Source: Spirochaetales bacterium (GTDB lineage Bacteria > Spirochaetota > Spirochaetia > Treponematales > Treponemataceae). Taken from it: a stretch of DNA of 38,336 bases. The notes under the pieces are model-generated. The model did no database searches and had not been told where the DNA came from. It saw only the letters and a program-made list of their open reading frames with translations. Shown piece after piece: positions 32,251-38,336 of this stretch. The stretch's first letter is position 1; each line of letters opens with the position of its first letter. The translations under genes were made by a program, and so were the position numbers. The DNA lies in the NCBI GenBank assembly GCA_030526505.1, contig JAUNCR010000011.1, positions 1 through 38,336 on the forward strand, given 5' to 3'.

Positions 32251-32984
32251 TGAAAAATACAAAGAAAAAAATGCCTTGGGCCGTAATCATGCAGCGTGAA
32301 CTTCGTGCATATTTTACAAGCCCAGTTGCCTACATCGTCGGCGCACTTTTCATTCTTCTTTCGGGAATCTTTTTCTTCAATACATTCTTCCTTGCGGGGC
32401 GTGCAGAACTCAGGGGATTCTTTGAACTTCTACCAATCTTTTTCAGCTTCCTTATTCCTGCTTTGACAATGCGCGTTTTCAGCGAAGAAAAGAAGACTGG
32501 AACCATGGAAACTCTCGTGACTCTTCCGGTAAAGACAGTGGACATTGTCATCGGAAAATATGTTTCTGTTCTTGTAAGCACAATGGTAATGCTTGCACCA
32601 ACTTTGTTTTATGTTGTGACATGCCTTTTGTTTGCTTCAAGTGGAATTGATGCAGGTCCAATTGTTGGCGGCTATTTCGGTGCTTTCCTTCTTGCCGCAG
32701 CTTTTTCAGCAATCGGAATCTTCTGTTCGTCGATTACTGGAAATCAGATTGTTGCATTCCTTCTTTCGCTTTCAATCTGCCTTTTCCTTACCTTCGTGAC
32801 AATGTTTGCAATTTTCCTTCCTGGAATAATGGTTCCTGCCGCAACCTTCATTTCTGCCCAGGGACATTTCCGTTCCATTGCAAGGGGAATACTTGATTCC
32901 CGCGATCTTCTCTATTTTGTTTCCGTGTCGGCAGTTTTTGTCGTCCTAACGGTAAATGTACTCGATAACGAAAGGAAGGGGTGA
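32250..32984 (+). CDS. ABC-2 type permease (GldF-like)
   Basis: This 244-residue permease has six predicted transmembrane segments and the opening of the GldF/NosY-like group (QRELRAYFTSPVAYIVGALF). A cytoplasmic loop FSEEKKTGTMETLVTLPV is typical for ABC-2 permeases where the ATPase docks. ATG 32250 is preferred over the in-frame GTG at 32247 because GGAGG at 32238-32242 is 7 nt from it. The start overlaps the ATPase stop. The next gene follows after 6 bases. The transported substrate is unknown. Confidence 0.88.
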   Translation: MKNTKKKMPWAVIMQRELRAYFTSPVAYIVGALFILLSGIFFFNTFFLAGRAELRGFFELLPIFFSFLIPALTMRVFSEEKKTGTMETLVTLPVKTVDIVIGKYVSVLVSTMVMLAPTLFYVVTCLLFASSGIDAGPIVGGYFGAFLLAAAFSAIGIFCSSITGNQIVAFLLSLSICLFLTFVTMFAIFLPGIMVPAATFISAQGHFRSIARGILDSRDLLYFVSVSAVFVVLTVNVLDNERKG

Positions 32985-32990
32985 GTAGAA

Positions 32991-35039
32991 ATGAAAAAGA
33001 ACAATAAATTTATTTCCTGGATAAAGAGCCCTTCCAGCGATGTTTGGCTTTTTGTAATTGCAATCGTACTTCTTAATCTTGTTGCTGCAAGATGTTTCTT
33101 CCGCCTGGATTTGACAGAACCAAAGTCTTATTCCCTTTCATCTGCCAGCCGCGAAGTTGTACGCAATCTGGAAGAACCTATGAGCGTAAAGGTTTTCTTT
33201 ACAAAGAATCTTCCGGCTCCATATTCAAATGTTGAACAGTATCTTACTGACCTTCTTTCGGAATACAAGACTGCTTCCGGAAAGAATTTCGACTATGAAT
33301 TCTTTGACATGAACAAGGCTGAAAACCAGCGCATTGCCCGCGGTTACGGCATGCAGATTGTTCAGGTTCGCGAAGTAAAGAACAATGAAGTCGGTTTCAA
33401 AAATGCATACATGGGAATTGCCATCGTATATGCAGACCAGATTGAAAAACTTGACGGCATTTCTTCAAGCGACGGTCTTGAATACAAGATTACGGGCCTC
33501 ATCGGAAAAATCATTTCAAGCGCAAACTTGCTTTCCGGTCTTTCTGAAAATGTCCGCCTTGTGCTTTACAAATCTGAGGCCCTTTCAAAATTCAACATCG
33601 GAAATTTCGATGCAATCGATGGAGTTGTAGGCAACGCTTTCTCTGCTGCAAGCAAAAAGTTCCGTGGCAAAATCGAATACCAGAAAATCAACCCGGATGC
33701 TGCGGTTACTGATGAAGCCGCCGAAAAATATGGGCTTCAGTCTGTTTCATGGACAAACCAGGACGGAACACCAGGAAAGGGAACTGTAGGTCTTGTTCTT
33801 GAATATGGAGACAAGTTCCGTGTTGTTCCACTCCAGCTTACAAATGCAATTTTCTCTTATGTGATTTCTGGACTCGATAATCTTGAAGAAAACATTTTCC
33901 AGTCGGTTGAAAGCCTCGTTTCAAAAACTTCTGTGGTTGCATACATTACAGGTCATGGTGAACGCAGCATTCAGGATGAAAACGATGCCCTTTATTTCCG
34001 CCAGATGCTTTCTGAAACTTATACTCTTGAAGAAGTTAATCTTTTGGAAAAGGACATTCCTGTTGCCTCTGAAACTGTAATCATCAACGGACCAAAGTCA
34101 GCCTTTGATGAAAAGGAACTTTACAAAATCGACCAGTTCATCATGCGTGGTGGAAATGTAATGTTCTTCATCGATTCTTATGACGAACAGATTTCGCAGT
34201 ATCAGCAGCCAACATATTCTCCTGTAAGGACAGGGCTTGAAAAGCTTCTTTCAAAATACGGTGTTGAAGTTGGAAGCGAATATGTTCTTGATGAAAAGTG
34301 TTTCGTAAGAATGGATCAGCAGTACGGTAAATTGAATTTCTATCATGTTCCTAGAGTTCAGAAAAACTGCCTTGACCAGAAAAATCCGATAGGCAGAAAT
34401 CTTGTTGATGTATTCTTCCTTGAATCATTTGCAATTGATTCTTCCAATGCAAAGGAAAACAAGAATGTGGATGTTACTGTTCTTGCAAAGAGTTCTCCCC
34501 GTTCATGGACAGTTCCTGTTACTGAAGGTTTCATGCTTAATCCTTTTGCATTTGCAGTTCCGTCTGACGAAGCTGCCTTGTCTTCAAGAGACCTTTGTGT
34601 TCTTGTAGAAGGTAATTTTGAAAGTACCTTTGATTCGGCTTTACCTGAAGAGGAAAGCAAGGAAAATGCCTTGAGTTCATCTTCCCACATAAAGAACGGA
34701 AAGCAGAAAGCAAAAATTTTTGTTTCGGGAACTTCATTCATTACAAGTGCCCAGCTTATTCAGCCTAATGCACAGGAACCTATAGTTTTCTTCATGCGCA
34801 ATGCCGTTGACTACATGTGCGGAAAAGAAGATCTGTGTCTCATGAGAACAAAGGGATTGAGTACAAACATGCTTAAGGAAGCAAAGAATGGATTTGCACT
34901 TGCTGTGAAGTATTTCAATCAGTTTTGTCTTGCAGTCCTTGTTGCCGTAGCAGGCCTTGTTGTTCTTGCCCTACGCAGAAGCCACAGGGAAAAGATACGC
35001 AGGACTTATAACCCTAACGATCCAAGAATGGGAGAATAA
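32991..35039 (+). CDS. GldG-like ABC transport auxiliary protein
   Basis: The 682-residue protein matches the GldG/ABC_transp_aux (PF09822) layout. An N-terminal membrane helix (about residues 15-37) is followed by a large extracytoplasmic region and a C-terminal membrane helix near 640-665. Signature positions include FFRLDLTEPKSYSLSSASRE near the start, then VKVFFTKNLPAPY, YITGHGERS and GGNVMFFIDSYD. The exposed domain probably works with the permease on a cell-envelope substrate. It follows the permease by 6 bases and precedes the DUF4340-like gene by 3 bases, so the four genes form a tight operon. Length is a little longer than flavobacterial GldG. Confidence 0.88.
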   Translation: MKKNNKFISWIKSPSSDVWLFVIAIVLLNLVAARCFFRLDLTEPKSYSLSSASREVVRNLEEPMSVKVFFTKNLPAPYSNVEQYLTDLLSEYKTASGKNFDYEFFDMNKAENQRIARGYGMQIVQVREVKNNEVGFKNAYMGIAIVYADQIEKLDGISSSDGLEYKITGLIGKIISSANLLSGLSENVRLVLYKSEALSKFNIGNFDAIDGVVGNAFSAASKKFRGKIEYQKINPDAAVTDEAAEKYGLQSVSWTNQDGTPGKGTVGLVLEYGDKFRVVPLQLTNAIFSYVISGLDNLEENIFQSVESLVSKTSVVAYITGHGERSIQDENDALYFRQMLSETYTLEEVNLLEKDIPVASETVIINGPKSAFDEKELYKIDQFIMRGGNVMFFIDSYDEQISQYQQPTYSPVRTGLEKLLSKYGVEVGSEYVLDEKCFVRMDQQYGKLNFYHVPRVQKNCLDQKNPIGRNLVDVFFLESFAIDSSNAKENKNVDVTVLAKSSPRSWTVPVTEGFMLNPFAFAVPSDEAALSSRDLCVLVEGNFESTFDSALPEEESKENALSSSSHIKNGKQKAKIFVSGTSFITSAQLIQPNAQEPIVFFMRNAVDYMCGKEDLCLMRTKGLSTNMLKEAKNGFALAVKYFNQFCLAVLVAVAGLVVLALRRSHREKIRRTYNPNDPRMGE

Positions 35040-35042
35040 AAT

Positions 35043-35597
35043 ATGAATAAGTTGTATACGAGAAAAATAGTTCTTCTTTCTGTAATTGCTGCTCTTCTTG
35101 CCGTTTATATAGTTCAGCTTGCCTTCAGCGGGAAAAACAAGGTGAAGGTTATTACTGTTGAAGACAACATTGATTTGGTATTGATAAACAATGGCGGAGT
35201 AAAGCTTTCCATTTCAAAGAATGGGGACAACTGGTTTGTTGGAGATTCAAAACTTCCATGCCAGCTTAACCGTGCCAACGGAATTGTAAATGCAATCAAC
35301 GAAATAAAGGTTTTGGGAAATGTCGCTTCCGGTTCCGCCACTGACAATGACCGTTATGGCTTTGACAATGGAATCACCGTTGAAGCCTTCTCAGGTGAAA
35401 AACTTGTAAGAAGCCTTGTTATAGGAAAGAATACTGCAACTGGAAGCCAATGCTATGTTCGCATGGACGGCAAAAGTACCGTTTGTCTTGTTCAGGGAGC
35501 TTTAAGGTCTACCTTTGAAGCCACTGCAGATGACATTATTGAAAAGGAAAAAGAAAAGGATCCTGAAGACGCTGCTATAGAATCGCCTGCGTTGTAA
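35043..35597 (+). CDS. DUF4340-type single-pass membrane protein
   Basis: The 184-residue protein has an N-terminal membrane helix (about residues 8-28) and an exposed beta-rich domain. It resembles the repeating unit of DUF4340 proteins: LSISKNGDNWFV, then a NGIVNAINEIKVL helix and RYGFDNGITVEAF. DUF4340 proteins are commonly encoded after GldG-like genes. Most are 300 residues or longer with two such units; this one has a single unit, so it is a short version. It ends with a Lys/Glu-rich tail. GGGAGAA precedes the ATG. A terminator follows immediately. Confidence 0.78.
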   Translation: MNKLYTRKIVLLSVIAALLAVYIVQLAFSGKNKVKVITVEDNIDLVLINNGGVKLSISKNGDNWFVGDSKLPCQLNRANGIVNAINEIKVLGNVASGSATDNDRYGFDNGITVEAFSGEKLVRSLVIGKNTATGSQCYVRMDGKSTVCLVQGALRSTFEATADDIIEKEKEKDPEDAAIESPAL

Positions 35598-35603
35598 ATT
35601 AAA

Positions 35604-35640
35604 GAGCCCTGAGACTTTGCGTTTCAGGGCTTCCCTTTTT
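35604..35640. terminator. Terminator of the Gld-like operon
   Basis: An 8-bp stem AGCCCTGA/TCAGGGCT (35605-35612 with 35624-35631) is followed by TCCCTTTTT. It lies between the operon and the convergent GAF-like gene. Confidence 0.82.
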
Positions 35641-36088
35641 ATTGTGGCCTTTGTGTAAGCTTTGCAATTACATCTGACATTTCAATGACCTTTGATGTAA
35701 GCCTTGCCTTTGATGAAAGTAAATAGATGAAGTCTGCCAGCATATCAAGTTCCTTCAGTTCTTCATCGGTCCAATCCCTGTCACCGCAAGTGTTGAAGGT
35801 TAATGTGATGGTTCCACCTTCGCCTGTTCCATAGTTCTTTTCGTAAGGTTCGCTTCCAAATCCTTCAGGTGAATAGTAAAGGATGTTGAAAAGTTTTACA
35901 CCTTCTGGATTCTGTGGTGTAGGCGGCGCAATGTAAACGCTGCTCAACTGGCCAAGGTTTATCTGGTTTGCGATGATCTCAATGTGCTTTTTAAGGTGCA
36001 CTTCCATCTGTGGTATTGATATGTAGTTGTCTGAAACAACCGTCTTTACGAATTCTTTGAAACTGTCTGAACTGAGCATTCCTGTCAT
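35639..36088 (-). CDS. Hypothetical cytoplasmic protein, possibly a stand-alone GAF-like domain
   Basis: The 149-residue protein has no signal or membrane segment. It has an N-terminal helix pair, a central sheet-like part (SVYIAPP, LFNILYYSP, GTITLTFNT) and a long C-terminal helix (LDMLADFIYLLSSKARLTSKVIEM). This order resembles a GAF-type sensor, in which the last helix usually leads into a GGDEF or EAL output; here the protein stops instead. A cyclic-nucleotide or small-ligand sensor is a guess. GGGAGGAA precedes ATG 36088. It stands alone, with its stop codon touching the T-run of the Gld-operon terminator; no remnant of an output domain follows. Confidence 0.6.
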   Translation of the reverse strand: MTGMLSSDSFKEFVKTVVSDNYISIPQMEVHLKKHIEIIANQINLGQLSSVYIAPPTPQNPEGVKLFNILYYSPEGFGSEPYEKNYGTGEGGTITLTFNTCGDRDWTDEELKELDMLADFIYLLSSKARLTSKVIEMSDVIAKLTQRPQ

Positions 36089-36210
36089 GTTATTTCCTCC
36101 CGAATGATATGATGAATGTATCTACCGATTAATTTGAAACTGAACTATATGTTTTTCAAAATCAGGTCTTTATTTTCAAATATATTGCTTTTTTTCTAAA
36201 ATTCAATGAA

Positions 36211-36239
36211 TTTACAATACTTTATATCCGTGCTAAATT
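36211..36239 (+). promoter_or_regulatory. Promoter of the lytic transglycosylase gene, nearly leaderless
   Basis: TTTACA (36211-36216, 5/6) and TAAATT (36234-36239, 4/6) are exactly 17 bases apart. The -10 ends 10 bases before the ATG at 36250, giving a predicted leader of about 3 nt. No ribosome binding site is visible. Confidence 0.5.
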
Positions 36240-36249
36240 TATCCTTACC

Positions 36250-37497
36250 ATGAAATTGAGCCTGAAGAAACTGTTTTTTTGCCTGATTATTGCCTGTTCG
36301 CTTCTCTATTCCCAGGAAGACAATTCTGTTGCCGGCGACAATGCGGCTGAACCTGTGGATAATAATGTTTTTATTGAAGAAAAGCCTTCAGAAGAAAAAA
36401 TGGAATCCAAGGCGGAGGAAATGCTGGAAGAAAAGAATCCCGTGGCAGAAAATGAAAATCCTTCTGCAGAAGGAGAGGTTTCTGAAAATGGTGAAACTGC
36501 AGAAATTTCCGGCGGTGATTTAAACCTCAATTTAATTCAGCTTTATGGAGAAAGACCGGAAGTTGATTACTGGAGGAAGGTCTACCTTAGTGAAAGATGG
36601 CAGAAAGTCCTTAGGGGAATCCTTGAAAATGCAGTGGAATACCGCGTGTATGTCAGAAAGTGCGTTCAGGAGCAGGATGTTCCTCCTGAACTTGAGTATC
36701 TTCCTGTCGTTGAATCAGGTTACAAGACTGCAGTCCGTTCAAAATCAGGAGCCATAGGCATGTGGCAGTTTATGTCCAATAGCGTAAAACCATTCCTCAT
36801 ACTTAATGAATATGTTGATGAACGCTATGACCCATGGCTTTCCACCCAGGCAGGAATTGCCAAACTTCAGGACAACTACAGGATTTTCAACGACTGGCTC
36901 ATTGCCATTGCTGCCTATAACTGCGGCAACGGAAAAATGCGAAAGACAATCAAAAGGGCAGGAACAAGCGACTATTGGGAACTTGTTGAAAAGAAGGCAT
37001 TGCCAAAGCAGACTGCGGAATACATTCCGAAACTCATTGCCATTGCAGACCTTGCAGTAAACTATGAAAAATATGGAATCGACCTTCCACGTCATGACAG
37101 GGAATTTGAAGAACTTGTAAATGAACGGGATGCTGTCTTTGACTATGTTTCCGTAAAGAAACCCTACATGATTTCTGCCATTGCAAAGGAATCTGGAATC
37201 AGCGAAAAGGAACTTAAGCATCTTAATCCTTCCCTGACAAAAGGCTTTACACCTCCGGCCTCAACCTATGAACTTCGCCTGCCTTCAGGAAAAAAAGAAG
37301 AAGTAGAAAAAGCCCTTGCAAAGGTAACTCCAATAGAATTTCCGTTCCAGTATACGGTTGTAAAGGGGGATTCCCTCTGGAGCATTTCCCGCAAATTCGG
37401 TGTTACTGTTCAGGCTCTCTGCGATACCAACGGAATCAAGGAAAATGCCATCCTTCGCATCGGTAAAGTCCTCTATGTTCCATCTGTGAAAAAGTAG
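36250..37497 (+). CDS. Exported lytic transglycosylase with LysM domain (MltD-like)
   Basis: Lytic transglycosylases cleave the glycan of peptidoglycan without water, leaving anhydro-muramic acid ends. The 415-residue protein has a signal peptide (residues about 1-21) and an acidic low-complexity linker (Glu/Asn-rich, residues about 25-90). The SLT catalytic domain contains LEYLPVVESGYKTAVRSKSG (catalytic Glu155) and GAIGMWQFM, followed by AIAAYNCGNGKM. A C-terminal LysM domain (about 365-412, YTVVKGDSLWSISRKFGV) binds peptidoglycan. This is the family 1D/MltD layout with one clear LysM; a weaker repeat may lie at 290-340. It should act in the periplasm. An LpoB-like gene lies downstream with its own promoter. 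Confidence 0.92.
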   Translation: MKLSLKKLFFCLIIACSLLYSQEDNSVAGDNAAEPVDNNVFIEEKPSEEKMESKAEEMLEEKNPVAENENPSAEGEVSENGETAEISGGDLNLNLIQLYGERPEVDYWRKVYLSERWQKVLRGILENAVEYRVYVRKCVQEQDVPPELEYLPVVESGYKTAVRSKSGAIGMWQFMSNSVKPFLILNEYVDERYDPWLSTQAGIAKLQDNYRIFNDWLIAIAAYNCGNGKMRKTIKRAGTSDYWELVEKKALPKQTAEYIPKLIAIADLAVNYEKYGIDLPRHDREFEELVNERDAVFDYVSVKKPYMISAIAKESGISEKELKHLNPSLTKGFTPPASTYELRLPSGKKEEVEKALAKVTPIEFPFQYTVVKGDSLWSISRKFGVTVQALCDTNGIKENAILRIGKVLYVPSVKK

Positions 37498-37592
37498 GCG
37501 GCATATTTCTTCGGACTTGTGAAAAAAATAACATTTTTCCCTCATTTTTAAGTTTATTTTATTAATTTGGCTGCAAATTATCCCAGCCTGAA

Positions 37593-37620
37593 TTGAAAAC
37601 AGCCTATATTGTATTAGAAT
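37593..37620 (+). promoter_or_regulatory. Promoter of the LpoB-like gene
   Basis: TTGAAA (37593-37598) and TAGAAT (37615-37620) are 16 bases apart. The predicted leader is about 55 nt. The promoter overlaps the longest possible open frame, which supports the downstream start at 37683. Confidence 0.55.
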
Positions 37621-37682
37621 TGATTTTACCTATCAGTAAATTTATGGAGAAATCCATGATATATATAAGGAGAATAAAGGAA

Positions 37683-38282
37683 ATGAAGAAAGTATTGATT
37701 GCTTTGACAATGCTTGTTGCTGTAGCTGGAACAGTTTTTGCTGCAAAGGCAAAGCGTGGTGGAGATGCGGATTTGACGATTTATTTGAACGAATCTGATG
37801 CCCGCGTTGTATGCAAGGATATCGTTGATCAGGTTATCAAGTCACCAAGAATTGAAAGGTTTGAAGACAAGAATGGAAGACCTGCCGTCGTAACAATCGG
37901 AAAGATTAAGGATGAAACGGGGGAATTCTTTGATACTCAGATTATTGCAAACAGCCTCAAGACAGCCATCCTTAAGAGCGGTGTTCTTGAATTCATGGCA
38001 AACAGTGATGTAAGGGCTGCAATGCGCGATGAAGCAGCTGATCAGGCTGACCATGCTAACGAAGACCAGGCAGTGGAAATGGACAATGAAGATGCTGCCG
38101 ACTACATGCTCACTGGTTCTGTAAAGCTTATGGTTCAGAACAGCGGAAAAAAACAGGAAAGAACATACATCGTTAACATTGAACTTAATGACTTGAGGAC
38201 ACACCGCACGGTAGATATGTTCGAACCTTCTGAAGAAGTGAAGGATTACCTCAAGAAGATGGGAAAAGTAAAGAGCAAGTAA
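37683..38282 (+). CDS. LpoB-like penicillin-binding protein activator, exported
   Basis: The 199-residue protein has a signal peptide (residues about 1-19, cleavage after VFA) without a lipobox Cys. The mature part resembles the LpoB/PF13036 family: LNESDARVVCKDIVDQV, then VVTIGKIKDETGEFFDTQII and DAADYMLTGSVKLMVQ. Enteric LpoB is an outer-membrane lipoprotein that activates PBP1b; this one would be soluble or held by other means. The start is ATG 37683, preceded by AAGGAG (37667-37672) and AAAGG; the 30 upstream in-frame codons begin at the promoter. It follows the transglycosylase gene, so both relate to cell-wall work. Another exported gene begins 31 bases after its stop. Confidence 0.78.
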   Translation: MKKVLIALTMLVAVAGTVFAAKAKRGGDADLTIYLNESDARVVCKDIVDQVIKSPRIERFEDKNGRPAVVTIGKIKDETGEFFDTQIIANSLKTAILKSGVLEFMANSDVRAAMRDEAADQADHANEDQAVEMDNEDAADYMLTGSVKLMVQNSGKKQERTYIVNIELNDLRTHRTVDMFEPSEEVKDYLKKMGKVKSK

Positions 38283-38313
38283 TTTGTTCTTTCACAATAT
38301 AAAGGAGTTTATT

Positions 38314-38336
38314 ATGAAGAAAATTGTTAAGGCTTT
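38314..38336 (+). CDS. Start of a gene cut by the window edge, probably exported
   Basis: A strong AAAGGAG lies 6-7 nt before ATG 38314. Only seven codons remain (M-K-K-I-V-K-A), a typical signal-peptide opening. The short gap after the LpoB-like gene suggests the same transcript. Confidence 0.55.

Noticed and set aside
37593-37682. Thirty-codon N-terminal extension of the LpoB-like protein
   Set aside because: The extension begins at a TTGAAA -35 element and includes a TAGAAT -10; starting at ATG 37683 gives a clean signal peptide and good ribosome binding sites.
1-38336. CRISPR arrays, rRNA genes, prophage or transposase genes
   Set aside because: None seen: no regularly spaced direct repeats, no rRNA-like sequence, and every substantial open frame is accounted for by a chromosomal gene or its shadow.

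Overview
The window looks like chromosome from a host-associated Treponema (Spirochaetes). This is inferred from moderate G+C, several proteins that look like spirochaete families (a DUF5312-like protein, a GldA/F/G plus DUF4340-like ABC operon, a FliL-like protein, many small lipoproteins) and a ChvE/GguA/GguB sugar importer of the kind common in gut and rumen treponemes. No rRNA, CRISPR array, prophage or transposase gene was seen.

Layout. 1-1810 (minus): start of an unidentified membrane protein, queH and a diacylglycerol-kinase-family gene. 1903-8330 (plus): a TSCPD-domain protein, a hairpin-rich leader, an orphan PTS EIIC-like membrane protein, a sugar-binding-type lipoprotein, a large putative glycoside hydrolase and mnmE. 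8331-8708: non-coding, with two palindromic elements, one of them MITE/REP-like. 8709-12325: purD (minus), a small lipoprotein (plus), then hflX and a FliL-like gene (minus). 12459-15981: a two-TM protein with an acidic 15-residue repeat, a small companion and a convergent DUF5312-like gene. 16273-20214: chvE-gguA-gguB. 20447-23121: a hemolysin III family protein, a SlyX-like protein and a beta-CASP metallo-hydrolase. 23246-27764: a degenerate kinase-like membrane protein, an HD-GYP phosphodiesterase with a possible carbohydrate-binding ectodomain, then glnA and an ANTAR regulator on the other strand. 27857-31160: AEC transporter, tRNA-Asp, CBS-type pyrophosphatase and an Hpt protein. 31330-35597: the Gld-like operon. 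35639-38336: a GAF-like orphan, a LysM lytic transglycosylase, an LpoB-like protein and the start of another exported protein.

The most unusual signal is how genes start. Nine unlinked genes have a -10 hexamer ending only 6-10 nt before the start codon, usually with a -35-like hexamer 17-18 nt further upstream, and no Shine-Dalgarno sequence. Transcription would then begin at or within a few bases of the AUG, so these mRNAs would be leaderless. The set includes purD, hflX, the pyrophosphatase, the AEC transporter and the lytic transglycosylase. Transport and signalling genes in the same window mostly have ordinary GGAG-type ribosome binding sites. The window therefore seems to hold two translation-initiation classes.

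Functional themes are carbohydrate sensing and uptake (ChvE/GguAB, the EIIC-like protein, the sugar-binding lipoprotein, the glycoside hydrolase, the HD-GYP ectodomain), nitrogen control (glnA with ANTAR), cell-envelope work (transglycosylase, LpoB-like, Gld-like ABC system) and tRNA modification (mnmE, queH).
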